Positions 55,689 through 64,000 of a stretch of 64,000 bases of DNA are shown here, in pieces (within the stretch, counting starts at the first letter, position 1; the number at the start of each line of letters is the position of its first letter). Made by a program: the position numbers and the translations under genes. Below the pieces are notes generated by a model. That model did no database searches, was not told where the DNA came from, and was given only the letters and a program-made list of their open reading frames with translations. This stretch comes from Vibrio ostreae (GTDB taxonomy: Bacteria; Pseudomonadota; Gammaproteobacteria; Enterobacterales; Vibrionaceae). Location: assembly GCF_019226825.1 (NCBI RefSeq), contig NZ_CP076642.1:620001-684000 (forward strand), written 5' to 3'.

Positions 55689-56997
55689 ATGAACGCCAAC
55701 GCAAATAAAGCTTACCAAAATCATCGCCTGGAGAGCTTCTTCTCCACTAATCTTGCGGCTACTGACGACGCAGTATTTGCCGGCATTCAGGATGAATTCG
55801 CCCGCCAAAACGAACAAATTGAACTGATTGCTTCCGAGAACATCGTTTCTAAAGCAGTCATGCAAGCCCAAGGCACCTGCCTGACCAATAAATATGCTGA
55901 AGGTTATCCTGGCCGCCGTTACTACGGTGGTTGTGAGCACGTCGACAGCGTCGAAGCCATTGCCATCGAACGCGCCAAGAAACTGTTCAATTGCGAATAC
56001 GTGAACGTTCAACCGCACTCCGGTGCTCAGGCAAACGGCGCAGTGATGCTGGCTCTGCTCCAACCGGGCGATACCATCATGGGGATGTCGCTTGATGCTG
56101 GTGGCCACCTGACCCACGGCGCCCGCCCTGCTCTGTCTGGAAAATGGTTTAATGCGGTGCAATACGGTGTAAGCCGCGACAGCATGGAGATCGACTACGA
56201 TCAAGTGCGTCAGTTAGCCCTGGAAAACCAGCCAAAGCTCATCATTGCCGGTGGCTCTGCCATTCCGCGTACCATTGATTTCGCAAAATTCCGCGCCATT
56301 GCCGATGAAGTCGGCGCTCTGCTGATGGTCGATATGGCGCACATTGCCGGCCTGGTCGCAACTGGTGCGCATCCCAGCCCGCTGCCATTTGCCGACGTGG
56401 TCACCACCACAACGCACAAAACACTGCGCGGGCCACGTGGCGGCATGATTCTGACCAATCACGCAGAGATCATTAAGAAGATCAATTCAGCGGTATTCCC
56501 TGGCCTGCAGGGCGGCCCTCTGATGCACGTTATTGCCGCGAAAGCGGTCGCATTTGGTGAGGCATTAGGCCCTGAGTTTGCAACCTATATTGATTCAGTG
56601 ATCAACAACGCAAAAACCTTAGCGGAAGTATTGCAGACTCGCGGTTGTGACATCGTGACCGGCGGAACCGATACCCACCTGATGTTGGTGGACCTGCGTC
56701 CGAAAGGCCTGAAAGGCAACCTGGTCGAGCAGGCACTGGAACGTGCCGGTATCACATGTAACAAAAAATGGCATCCCTTTTGACGAAGAGAAGCCTATGA
56801 TTACTTCTGGTATCCGTTTAGGTACACCTGCGGGCACCAGCCGTGGTTTTGGCAGTGAAGAGTTTAAACAGATTGGTGAGTGGATTGGCGACGTGCTGGA
56901 TGGTCTGGTCGCAAGCCCGCAAGGTAACCCGGAAGTGGAACAACGGGTGCGCAAACAGGTTAAGGCGCTATGCCAGCGCTTCCCGCTCTACCAATAA
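55689..56997 (+). CDS. glyA: Serine hydroxymethyltransferase (apparent frameshift)
   Basis: Read through the break it has about 435 residues. This PLP enzyme interconverts glycine and serine with 5,10-methylene-tetrahydrofolate. Motifs are [43 protein letters not shown], and the PLP lysine in [15 protein letters not shown]. The frame breaks at a run of six A (56763-56768); five A gives [18 protein letters not shown]. The ATG at 55689 follows GGAAGGTCATCTACT. In Vibrio this copy next to gcvHP is a second glyA dedicated to glycine catabolism; that reading is inference. Confidence 0.93.
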
Positions 56998-57067
56998 ATG
57001 ACCGTTTTACCAGTCATTTGACGCTCTATAAATAACGTAGCGCCCTACAAAAGAAATAAGCGTTAAG

Positions 57068-57096
57068 CATGATGCGGGCACGGCCCCTGCATCATG
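57068..57096. other. Hairpin between glyA and gcvH
   Basis: CATGATGC pairs with GCATCATG, with further GGG-CCC pairing in the loop. No T-run follows, so it may be an attenuator or processing site instead of a terminator. Confidence 0.45.
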
Positions 57097-57277
57097 TCAT
57101 TGAACAAAGAAGTAAAGTTGTAAAAAACCGTCGTTAGATTTGAAAGCAGACTGCCAGCAGGCACTCTGCCTGAACAACAGTTAGCTTAGCCGGAAACTGA
57201 GTGTCGTATCCCGAAGAACCACCCCGCGACACAATTGGGAAGGCTGCAATTTAGAGATATATTTTGGAGATAATGCA

Positions 57278-57658
57278 ATGGACAAAACACTGAAGTTTAC
57301 AGATAGCCACGAATGGGTACGTGATAACGGTGACGGTACCGTAACCATCGGTATTTCTGAGCATGCACAGGAAATGCTGGGTGACGTCGTATTCGTTGAA
57401 CTGCCAGAAGTGGACAGCGAATGCGAAGCTGGCGAAAGCTTCTCTCTGGTTGAATCTGTAAAAGCAGCTTCAGACATCTACGCACCGGTAAGCGGCGTGA
57501 TCGTAGAAGTGAACGAAGAGCTTCAGGACAGCCCTGAGCTAATCAACGAAGAATCTTATGAAGGCGGTTGGATCGTTAAAGTAAAACTGTCTGATCCATC
57601 TGAACTGGACGACCTGAAAGACGCTGAGGAATACCTGAGCTCTATCGAAGAAGACTAA
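57278..57658 (+). CDS. gcvH: Glycine cleavage system H protein (lipoyl carrier)
   Basis: The 126-residue acidic protein carries the lipoyl arm that shuttles the aminomethyl group between GcvP, GcvT and the L protein. The lipoylation lysine is Lys62 in [38 protein letters not shown] near the start is typical. The ATG follows TTGGAGATAATGCA. It sits 280 bp after glyA and 127 bp before gcvP, and hairpins in both gaps could tune relative levels. Confidence 0.96.
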   Translation: MDKTLKFTDSHEWVRDNGDGTVTIGISEHAQEMLGDVVFVELPEVDSECEAGESFSLVESVKAASDIYAPVSGVIVEVNEELQDSPELINEESYEGGWIVKVKLSDPSELDDLKDAEEYLSSIEED

Positions 57659-57673
57659 TCGTCTCTGGTTATC

Positions 57674-57726
57674 AAGTCGCCCTGCGGGCGGCTTTTCAAA
57701 ACCGCCCAGCCCGAAACGGCGGTTCT
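57674..57726 (+). other. Two hairpins between gcvH and gcvP
   Basis: GTCGCCC-TGC-GGGCGGC followed by TTTT resembles a weak terminator. A second stem, AACCGCC...GGCGGTT, lies just after it. They may act as an attenuator that lowers read-through into gcvP or protects the gcvH message. Confidence 0.5.
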
Positions 57727-57785
57727 GTACCCGGCCCAGTAAAGCGCTCGCCGCCAGCTGTTCCGGGTAGAAAAGGTAAAGGACA

Positions 57786-60650
57786 ATGACAGAATTACTT
57801 CACAGCCTAAGCACACAAAATGAATTCGTTGCTCGCCACAACGGTCCCAATGCTGACGATCAGCAAAAAATGCTTAACACCATCAAGGCCGCCAGCCTTG
57901 ACGCTCTGATCAAAGAAACCGTTCCAGCCAATATCCGTCTGGAAGCGCCGATGAACCTGGCCCCGGCTCAAAGCGAAGCCGACATGCTGAACGCAATGAA
58001 AGTGTTCGCAAAACAGAACCAGATCAAGCGTACCTACATCGGTCAGGGTTACTACAACACCTTCACACCAAACGTGATCCTGCGTAACGTCCTGGAAAAC
58101 CCAGGCTGGTACACAGCTTACACCCCATACCAGCCAGAGATCTCACAAGGTCGTCTGGAATCGCTGCTTAACTACCAGCAGATGGTGATGGACCTGACCG
58201 GCATGGAAATCGCTAACGCATCCCTGCTGGATGAAGCGACGGCCGCTGCCGAAGCAATGGCTCTGTGTCACCGTGCCGGTAAGAGCAAAAGCAAAGTCTT
58301 CTTCGTGGCAGACGATGTGCACCCGCAAACCATTGAAGTGGTGAAGACCCGCGCAGGCTTCCTGGGCTTTGAAGTGCAAATTGGCGCAATCGATTGCCTG
58401 GCGGAACAAGATGTGTTTGGCGCTCTGCTGCAATACCCAAGCACCACAGGTGAAGTGCGCGATCTGACCGACATCATCGAAAAAGCACACGCGAACAAAA
58501 CCTTAGTCACTGTTGCGACTGATCTGCTGGCCAGCACCCTGCTTAAGCCAGCCGGTGAAATGGGCGCAGACGTCGTTATCGGTTCCGCACAGCGTTTCGG
58601 CGTACCTATGGGTTACGGCGGTCCGCATGCAGCGTTCATGGCAACGCGTGACGCGCACAAACGTACCATGCCAGGCCGTGTTATCGGTGTGTCTATCGAT
58701 AAGAAAGGCAACCAGGCACTGCGTATGGCAATGCAGACCCGTGAACAGCACATCCGCCGCGAGAAAGCGACGTCGAACATCTGTACTGCACAGGCTCTGC
58801 TGGCAAACATGGCTTCGTTCTATGCGGTATTCCACGGCGCTGAAGGCCTGCGCACTATCGCTCGCCGTACTCACCACATGACCGCAATTCTGGCCGCTGG
58901 CCTGACTAAAGCGGGCTTTGAGCTGGCACACAACAGCTTCTTCGATACCATCACTCTGAACAGCGGCAGCAACACGGAAGCGCTGTACCAGAAAGCACTG
59001 CAGGCAGACATTAACCTGCGTAAACTGCCAGAGCAACTGGGTATCAGCCTGGATGAAACCACCAGCGTGGCAGACGTTGAAGCACTGTTTGCTGTATTCG
59101 GCGTGACGGAAAGCGTTACCGCGCTGTCAGCAGCCATCGAGTCAAACGAATTCGCAGCAATTCCGGAAGATTGTCGTCGCACGTCATCCTACCTGACTCA
59201 CCCGGTATTCAACACGCACCACAGCGAAACGCAAATGATGCGTTACCTGAAAAAGCTGGAAAACAAAGACTTCTCACTGACCCATGGCATGATCCCGCTG
59301 GGCAGCTGTACCATGAAACTGAACGCGGCCGCCGAGATGATCCCTGTCACCTGGCCGGAATTCGGTTCTATCCACCCGTTCGCACCAAAAGAACAGGCAG
59401 CCGGTTACGCAGCCCTGGCCAGCGATCTGAAGCAAAAACTGTGTGAAATCACCGGTTACGATGCGTTCTCACTGCAACCTAACTCAGGTGCGTCGGGTGA
59501 ATACGCTGGCCTTATTGCTATTCAGCGTTACCACGAAAGCCGTGGCGAAGGTCACCGTAACGTATGTCTGATCCCAAGCTCAGCGCACGGCACCAATCCG
59601 GCAACCGCCTCAATGGTATCGATGAAAGTGGTCGTGGTGAAATGTGACCAGAACGGTAACGTCGACATCGACGATCTGGCCGCCAAGATCGAGAAACATC
59701 AGGACAACCTGTCGGCTATTATGATCACCTACCCTTCTACGCACGGTGTGTATGAAGAGCAGGTACGTAAAGTATGTGACATGGTCCACGCAGCCGGCGG
59801 CCAGGTTTACCTGGACGGCGCGAACATGAACGCTCAGGTCGGTCTGACTTCTCCGGGCTTCATCGGCTCTGATGTGTCGCACCTTAACCTGCACAAAACC
59901 TTCTGTATTCCGCACGGCGGCGGCGGTCCGGGTATGGGCCCTATCGGTGTGAAATCACACCTAGCGCCATTCCTGCCGGGCCACATTGAAGGCGGTGTGG
60001 AAGGTTCTGACTTTGCAGTCGCAGCAGCTGACCTGGGCAGCGCCTCTATCCTGCCAATCTCGTGGGCTTACATCGCGATGATGGGCGCAGAAGGCCTGAC
60101 TAAAGCCACGGAAGTGGCTATCCTGAACGCGAACTACGTGATGGAACGCCTGCTGCCGCACTACCCGGTTCTGTACCGTGGTGCTAACGGCCGCGTCGCG
60201 CACGAATGTATTATCGATATCCGTCCGCTGAAAGAAGAAACGGGCATCAGCGAAGAAGACATCGCTAAGCGTCTGATGGATTACGGTTTCCATGCGCCAA
60301 CCATGTCGTTCCCGGTTGCGGGTACTCTGATGGTTGAGCCAACCGAATCAGAAGATCTGGCAGAACTGGATCGCTTCTGTGACGCGATGATCGCTATCCG
60401 TGAAGAGATCAGCAAAGTTCACGCCGGTGAATGGCCGCTGGAAGACAACCCGCTGGTGAACGCTCCACACACCCAGGTTGACCTGGCAAGCGATGAATGG
60501 ACTCACCCGTACTCACGCGATATCGCCTGCTTCCCTTCGAAGCAAGCAAAAGAAGCCAAGTACTGGCCAACCGTAAACCGCGTGGATAACGTGTACGGCG
60601 ACCGTAATCTGATCTGTTCTTGCCCGAGCATTGATTCCTACCAAGACTAA
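57786..60650 (+). CDS. gcvP: Glycine dehydrogenase (decarboxylating), P protein
   Basis: The 954-residue PLP enzyme decarboxylates glycine and loads the aminomethyl group on GcvH. It is the fused two-half P protein of proteobacteria. The N-terminal half has [18 protein letters not shown] and [18 protein letters not shown]. The C-terminal half carries the PLP lysine in [21 protein letters not shown] (near residue 704). The length is normal and the frame is open. GGTAAAGGACA precedes the ATG. A strong terminator follows. Confidence 0.97.
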   Translation: MTELLHSLSTQNEFVARHNGPNADDQQKMLNTIKAASLDALIKETVPANIRLEAPMNLAPAQSEADMLNAMKVFAKQNQIKRTYIGQGYYNTFTPNVILRNVLENPGWYTAYTPYQPEISQGRLESLLNYQQMVMDLTGMEIANASLLDEATAAAEAMALCHRAGKSKSKVFFVADDVHPQTIEVVKTRAGFLGFEVQIGAIDCLAEQDVFGALLQYPSTTGEVRDLTDIIEKAHANKTLVTVATDLLASTLLKPAGEMGADVVIGSAQRFGVPMGYGGPHAAFMATRDAHKRTMPGRVIGVSIDKKGNQALRMAMQTREQHIRREKATSNICTAQALLANMASFYAVFHGAEGLRTIARRTHHMTAILAAGLTKAGFELAHNSFFDTITLNSGSNTEALYQKALQADINLRKLPEQLGISLDETTSVADVEALFAVFGVTESVTALSAAIESNEFAAIPEDCRRTSSYLTHPVFNTHHSETQMMRYLKKLENKDFSLTHGMIPLGSCTMKLNAAAEMIPVTWPEFGSIHPFAPKEQAAGYAALASDLKQKLCEITGYDAFSLQPNSGASGEYAGLIAIQRYHESRGEGHRNVCLIPSSAHGTNPATASMVSMKVVVVKCDQNGNVDIDDLAAKIEKHQDNLSAIMITYPSTHGVYEEQVRKVCDMVHAAGGQVYLDGANMNAQVGLTSPGFIGSDVSHLNLHKTFCIPHGGGGPGMGPIGVKSHLAPFLPGHIEGGVEGSDFAVAAADLGSASILPISWAYIAMMGAEGLTKATEVAILNANYVMERLLPHYPVLYRGANGRVAHECIIDIRPLKEETGISEEDIAKRLMDYGFHAPTMSFPVAGTLMVEPTESEDLAELDRFCDAMIAIREEISKVHAGEWPLEDNPLVNAPHTQVDLASDEWTHPYSRDIACFPSKQAKEAKYWPTVNRVDNVYGDRNLICSCPSIDSYQD

Positions 60651-61163
60651 GATCATTTGCTGTAACATTGAAAAGGCGAACGGATGTTCGCCTTTTTTGT
60701 CCGTGTTATAAATGCACTTAGATGGTTAAAAGAAGCTTCTGACAGTGATTTATGACTGGCAAAGCTACAGGGACAATCCTCAAAGCGAGCTGTCATCTCC
60801 CAATTCGAAGTCTGATTCCGTGTACGAACGCATATTAAATACACTGTTTTCGTTGTTTGTACTCAAAACACGGCTGGTTTGAATTCAGCAATAGCCCGCC
60901 TAAAAAACAAAGTTGATTTTAATTATTGATTTAAGCTATTGATTTAAAAGGACAACAAAATTTAATTGAGAAATAAATATCTATTATCTCTATATCGTGT
61001 ATAGTGTCGGCAGCTCTAACAGTGAGCTATTGATAAATTATTTAGTTCAAGATCTTCTCAGTTGTTTTTCGATCCAAGTCGTCATATCTATCCTGCGATA
61101 ACTTTTTCTTCATTCCTTATTTAGTAGCTTTCTTTTTAACTTAATCAATCTATCGAGATATAT
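60651..61163. other. Intergenic region gcvP-csp, long cold-shock leader
   Basis: After the gcvP terminator no gene is seen. TATAGT near 61005-61010 is a possible -10 box. If it is used, the csp message has a leader of about 150 bases, which is typical of cold-shock mRNAs. Confidence 0.45.
60671..60700 (+). terminator. Rho-independent terminator of gcvP
   Basis: AAAAGGCGAAC-GGAT-GTTCGCCTTTTTT is a perfect stem with a T6 tail. Confidence 0.92.
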
Positions 61164-61376
61164 ATGTCTAATAAAACAACTGGTCTAGTAAAATGGTTTA
61201 ACGAAACAAAAGGCTTCGGCTTCATCACTCCAGACAATGGTGGTGCTGACCTGTTTGTTCACTTCCGTTCAATCGCTAGCGATGGCTTCAAAACCTTAAC
61301 AGAAGGTCAAAAAGTATCGTTCGACGTAGAACAAGGTAACAAGGGCCCGCAAGCGGCTAACGTTACAGCAGTATAA
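61164..61376 (+). CDS. CspA-family cold-shock protein
   Basis: The 70-residue single cold-shock domain binds single-stranded RNA and DNA. It has the RNP1 motif KGFGFITP (about residues 16-23) and RNP2 LFVHFRSI (about 30-37), where the first residue is Leu and not the usual Val. It starts [17 protein letters not shown], as in Vibrio CspA proteins. The leader is long and A/T-rich, suggesting post-transcriptional temperature control. Three small genes follow on the same strand after a hairpin and may be expressed with it. Confidence 0.93.
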   Translation: MSNKTTGLVKWFNETKGFGFITPDNGGADLFVHFRSIASDGFKTLTEGQKVSFDVEQGNKGPQAANVTAV

Positions 61377-61385
61377 GTCTATCAG

Positions 61386-61416
61386 TAAAGCTCTTGCCTC
61401 TTGGTGAGAGCTTTCT
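61386..61416 (+). terminator. Possible terminator or attenuator after csp
   Basis: AAAGCTCT pairs with AGAGCTTT across a 12-base loop. The T-run is short, so read-through into the next small genes is possible. Confidence 0.5.
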
Positions 61417-61515
61417 GTTAAGTCTTTAGCTGGGAGTTTATAATCAGAAAAACTAATAGAAAAATTTACTGGTATTACGTTTTACGTGAACAAAAATACC
61501 AAAAGGGAAAGTTAA

Positions 61516-61740
61516 TTGTTCACAGTTAAATATTTCCTTCATCAAAATAAGACCTCATGGTCATCAACAATACATCAGCTAAATAGCGATGTTTTAAAAC
61601 GCCATATCCTCCCCAAATTAGAAACCCACTTATTTGACTTAAATTTTTCATTTTGTGAATTGAACAATTCTGGTGAAATAAAAGATTCACAGGGAAGGAC
61701 TTTAGGTTGTTTTTCAATCCAAATGAATGAAGGATATTGA
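61516..61740 (+). CDS. Small hypothetical protein downstream of csp
   Basis: The product has 74 residues from a TTG start at 61516, supported by AAAAGGGAAAG about six bases upstream. It is a mixed, soluble-looking protein (starting (M)FTVKYFLHQNKTSW, ending CFSIQMNEGY) without a signal peptide or known motif. Its stop lies two bases before the next TTG start, which suggests translational coupling. I do not recognise the family. Confidence 0.55.
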   Translation: MFTVKYFLHQNKTSWSSTIHQLNSDVLKRHILPKLETHLFDLNFSFCELNNSGEIKDSQGRTLGCFSIQMNEGY

Positions 61741-61742
61741 GC

Positions 61743-61892
61743 TTGAAGAAACCATTAGCAGGAACCAACTCTAAGATGGTCAAAGGCAAGACTCTTACTA
61801 AAGATGACAGCACAGAGAGCATTCATAAGATAAGAAAAAAAATTGAGCATATTTTGTTAGAACGAGAACAAAAGAAGCTTTGGGATTTATAA
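61743..61892 (+). CDS. Small basic hypothetical protein, 49 residues
   Basis: A TTG at 61743, with AAGGA about 10 bases upstream, opens a frame of 49 codons ending in TAA at 61890-61892. The peptide is rich in Lys (KKPLAGTNSKMVKGKTLTK near the start, REQKKLWDL at the end) and predicted helical in its second half. It follows the previous gene by two bases, and the next ribosome binding site (AAGGAAGAG) overlaps its stop. Family unknown. Confidence 0.5.
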   Translation: MKKPLAGTNSKMVKGKTLTKDDSTESIHKIRKKIEHILLEREQKKLWDL

Positions 61893-61903
61893 GGAAGAGT
61901 GAC

Positions 61904-62104
61904 ATGAGAAAACCAGGCAAAAAATCGAGCAAAAAGATCCAAAAAAACAACTTTGAAGAACGATTTGCGCAGATGGCCGCTGAATACCAGGCAGCAAAAG
62001 AAGTCCTAGATGAGATGGCCGAAGGTACTTCTGAGTTTGTGGCTCAGAAGAAAGTATGTGATAAGTTATTCGCAAGCGCTGAACGATACATCAATAAGTT
62101 CTAA
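61904..62104 (+). CDS. Small basic helical protein, 66 residues
   Basis: The ATG at 61904 follows GGAAGAGTGAC and gives a 66-residue protein: a Lys-rich start (MRKPGKKSSKKIQKNN) and then a probable helix (FEERFAQMAAEYQAAKEVLD). It may bind nucleic acid, by charge only. It is the last of three small genes after csp, tightly spaced and probably one unit. No known family was recognised. Confidence 0.6.
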   Translation: MRKPGKKSSKKIQKNNFEERFAQMAAEYQAAKEVLDEMAEGTSEFVAQKKVCDKLFASAERYINKF

Positions 62105-62248
62105 ACATTTACAATAGCTTAGCGACATTCTGGCTAAGGTATACCTCTATTTATTTCTATTACTGTTTGCTTCTATCAAGCATCAGTATAAATGCTGCTA
62201 AATACGGCACTACTAATGTTGACCATACTCTTCAATAAGGAGGTCAAC

Positions 62249-62302
62249 ATGGACAAACCCAATCTGACTACATTCAGAAGCCGTCGACTCATTAGCGGCT
62301 AA
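62249..62302 (+). other. Tiny ORF with strong ribosome binding site, perhaps broken
   Basis: AAGGAGG (62237-62243) precedes ATG at 62249, and the frame gives only 17 codons (MDKPNLTTFRSRRLISG). Dropping one base near 62276 would extend it to about 38 codons ending FTDSERAKIKQCH. It could be a leader peptide, a small protein with a sequencing error, or a remnant. Confidence 0.35.
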
Positions 62303-62346
62303 AAATCACGGTAGTTCGCTCTTTACCGATAGCGAGAGAGCGAAAA

Positions 62347-62529
62347 TCAAGCAATGTCATTAACGCTTAGCAGCATGGACCTATGTTGCTTCTTGAGCAT
62401 CAAGCGAACTTTTGTTCCCCAACAGATATAAGTTTGAGCGAGGCCGTCATCGGTAACTCCCCAAGTCCATTCATCTTTAACGCTGGCACCTAGTTTACAC
62501 TTTCCACTTCCAACATGATCCCATGTTGT
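62347..62529 (-). pseudogene. Possible gene remnant, 60 codons without a start
   Basis: This minus-strand frame is open for 60 codons (62529 to the stop at 62347), limited upstream by TAG. The composition is protein-like (WDHVGSGKCKLGASVKDEW, then TWGVTDDGLAQTYICWGTK), with spaced Trp, Cys and Gly. The only internal ATGs are late. I do not recognise the family. It may be the 3' end of a lost gene. Confidence 0.4.
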
Positions 62530-62573
62530 CTAGCATCGGTTTTGACAAGATCTGAGACTTACTCAAGAAGCAT

Positions 62574-62602
62574 AAAAAGGCGAACCTAAGGTCGCCTTTT
62601 TG
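62574..62602. terminator. Bidirectional terminator
   Basis: AAAAAGGCGA pairs with TCGCCTTTTT around ACCTAAGG, with A and T tracts on both sides. Confidence 0.8.
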
Positions 62603-62704
62603 GCTTTTATTGATTAAATGGCTAAAATCTATCATAATTTTCAGTCACTCAGCCCGCTTGCAACTGTGACGGAATCTCATAACTGCCGATATGTCATGAA
62701 ATCA

Positions 62705-62744
62705 GATAACCCGGTTATCACTTGACCTTATTGACACAATGAAT
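62705..62744 (+). promoter_or_regulatory. Palindrome and promoter-like boxes before the CHASE-GGDEF gene
   Basis: GATAACC-C-GGTTATC (62705-62719) is a perfect 7-bp-arm palindrome. It lies directly upstream of a possible promoter, TTGACC-N16-TAACTA. It could be an operator for the cyclase gene. Confidence 0.45.
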
Positions 62745-62791
62745 AACTATTGAGCAACAAGCGTTGTCGTACTTATCCACCTAAGAGAGTA

Positions 62792-64000
62792 ATGCTATCA
62801 AATCCTATAAATTGAGCCGTTGGTCTTACGGTGTATTAACCATAGCGTACCTTTTCTTTTCTTACACGGTCATCACCTTGACGACGGATAAGTTTATTGA
62901 CAACCAGGTCCAGCAAGAAAAAGAAGCCATCCAACACGACATCGCCTTAGTCAGATACAGTATCGAGGCTAACATCTTTCGCGACACCTACCTGGCAGAC
63001 AGCTTCGCCTCCGTGGTGGCGCTCGATCCCCAATTCGCGATCCACAACTGGAACAAAGTAGGTGAGCAATTCCTGGCAAAAGCGCAACTAATCAGGAACA
63101 TAAGTTTAGCGCCGAACGATGTAATCCATTATGTTTACCCACTGCAAAGCAACGAAAAAGCAATTGGACTGGACTTCCGAACCGTCCCCCATCAGTACAA
63201 AACCGTGCAAATTGCCAGACAGAATAAAAAAGTCTTCCTGGCAGGGCCGTTAGAACTGGTCCAGGGCGGCAAAGCGATTATCGCCCGCTATCCGATATTT
63301 ACCGATGTACCTTACAATACCCAGTATTGGGGCGGTTTGAGCGTGGTGATTAGCTACGACAAACTGATTGCCCTGTCCAACCTGCATAACATTAAAGGAG
63401 CGGACATAGCGCTGGTTGCCAACGGCCATGATGAGATCGAACAGAGATTAATTGAAGGTAATAGAGCCGTTCTGTCTGATTTTGACATCCAGTATCCGAT
63501 AAGTCTGCCTAACGGCAGCTGGACTCTGTTTGCCAAATATAAAGACCTACATGAGATTGAGAACATAAACAGCTTCAAAAGTCTGTTTATGACACTGGGC
63601 ACCATTATCTTTGCAGCCGGTTTTCTGCTGATCGTATTTTTTATCAGTAACTATTTTCGTGCTCAGAAACATTCTTTGCAGGATGACCTCACCCATTTAC
63701 CGAACCGCCGTTATCTGTTCAATGAGCTTAACCGCATCATGGCGAAAAATAGCGCCAACATTGTGTTTACGATTCTAAATATTGACCTCAACAAGTTCAA
63801 AAAGATCAACGATACTTACGGCCATGAAGCCGGCGACGCCGTGTTAAAACACATCGCAATGTTGCTACAAAAATCGACACGTTCATCGGACTTTATCTCC
63901 AGAATGGGCGGGGACGAGTTCATTGTCATTCTGCCACGCATGCACAACCCGGACGATGTTGAGCAACTGATTGATAAAATACAGCTTTTAATTAAGACTT
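62792..64000 (+). CDS. CHASE-GGDEF diguanylate cyclase, 3' end outside the window
   Basis: An N-terminal membrane helix (YGVLTIAYLFFSYTVITL) precedes a periplasmic CHASE sensor, with AIGLDFRTVPHQYKTVQIAR and FLAGPLELVQGGKAIIARYP. A second helix (LGTIIFAAGFLLIVFFI) and a GGDEF domain follow: DDLTHLPNRRYLF, NDTYGHEAGDAV and an intact GGDEF motif with an RxxD inhibitory site (RSSD) five residues before. It should make c-di-GMP. The ATG at 62792, with AAGAGAG upstream, runs into a stop unless one A is added to the AAA at 62800-62802, which would give MLSKSYKLSRWSYGV. A TTG at 62812 is the alternative start. The frame is open to 64000. Confidence 0.8.

Larger units (their letters stand above)
62105..62791. 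other. Gene-poor region with remnants
   Basis: This stretch holds a tiny open frame with a strong ribosome binding site (62249-62302), a minus-strand 60-codon coding-like fragment (62347-62529), a bidirectional terminator (62574-62602), and a palindrome with promoter-like boxes (62705-62744). It looks like decayed or rearranged sequence. Confidence 0.5.

Noticed and set aside
53035-56997. gcvT and glyA as true pseudogenes
   Set aside because: Both have a single one-base homopolymer difference with otherwise intact proteins, matching similar breaks in four other genes of the window; sequence error fits better.
1-64000. tRNA, rRNA, insertion sequences, integrases and phage genes
   Set aside because: None was recognised on either strand. 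No transposase-like frame, and no terminal inverted repeats flanking a mobile gene, were seen.

Overview
The window looks like chromosomal DNA from a Vibrio (Gammaproteobacteria), probably the second chromosome. The evidence is FabV as enoyl-ACP reductase, inosine-guanosine kinase, a GlyGly-CTERM trypsin-like protease, several GGDEF/EAL proteins, and a glycine-cleavage locus in the order gcvT, XRE-cupin regulator, glyA, gcvH, gcvP. No rRNA, tRNA, CRISPR array, phage or insertion sequence was recognised. The species cannot be named from the sequence.

Layout. (1) 234-18645, minus strand: a giant Ig-like/RTX adhesin of about 5,500-5,800 residues, preceded by an OmpA-family envelope protein. Upstream is a promoter region carrying two perfect inverted repeats and a 23-bp tandem repeat. 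The adhesin frame breaks at the junction of a perfect 940-bp tandem duplication. (2) 19203-27088: a small cytochrome c, a TetR regulator, a DEAD-box helicase, acyl-carrier-protein phosphodiesterase with a 37-residue companion, a TyrP-type transporter with TyrR-like boxes, a chemoreceptor and galE. (3) 27583-31575: the 5-oxoprolinase operon pxpABC, then a convergent FAD oxidoreductase. (4) 31781-31888: a cluster of five DnaA-box-like 9-mers. (5) 31913-35627: a YbbP/YbbA-type ABC exporter, with tesA divergent from it and sharing start-codon bases. (6) 36097-46532: fabV, a degenerate GGDEF-EAL protein, a COG3044 ATPase, a DnaJ-related protein, a 2OG-Fe(II) oxygenase, a DUF2238 protein, CutA, a HAD phosphatase, an unknown and CreA. 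(7) 46723-52785: gsk, a PAS-GGDEF-EAL phosphodiesterase, a GGDEF cyclase and a secreted serine protease. (8) 53035-60650: the glycine cleavage locus, with three copies of a palindrome that is probably the operator of its XRE-cupin regulator. (9) 61164-62104: a cold-shock gene followed by three small genes. (10) 62105-62791: a region of gene debris, then a CHASE-GGDEF gene cut by the window end.

Working together. Four c-di-GMP-type proteins sit on the same segment as a type I-secreted surface adhesin, which fits a biofilm or attachment theme. GcvT, GcvP, GcvH and GlyA together turn glycine into one-carbon units and serine. PxpABC recycles 5-oxoproline to glutamate.

Sequence quality. Six genes are broken by what look like single-base errors, mostly in homopolymers: the adhesin junction, the YbbP permease, the PAS-EAL gene, gcvT, glyA and the CHASE-GGDEF gene. 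Because gcvT and glyA are core metabolic genes, sequencing or assembly error is more likely than real gene loss.
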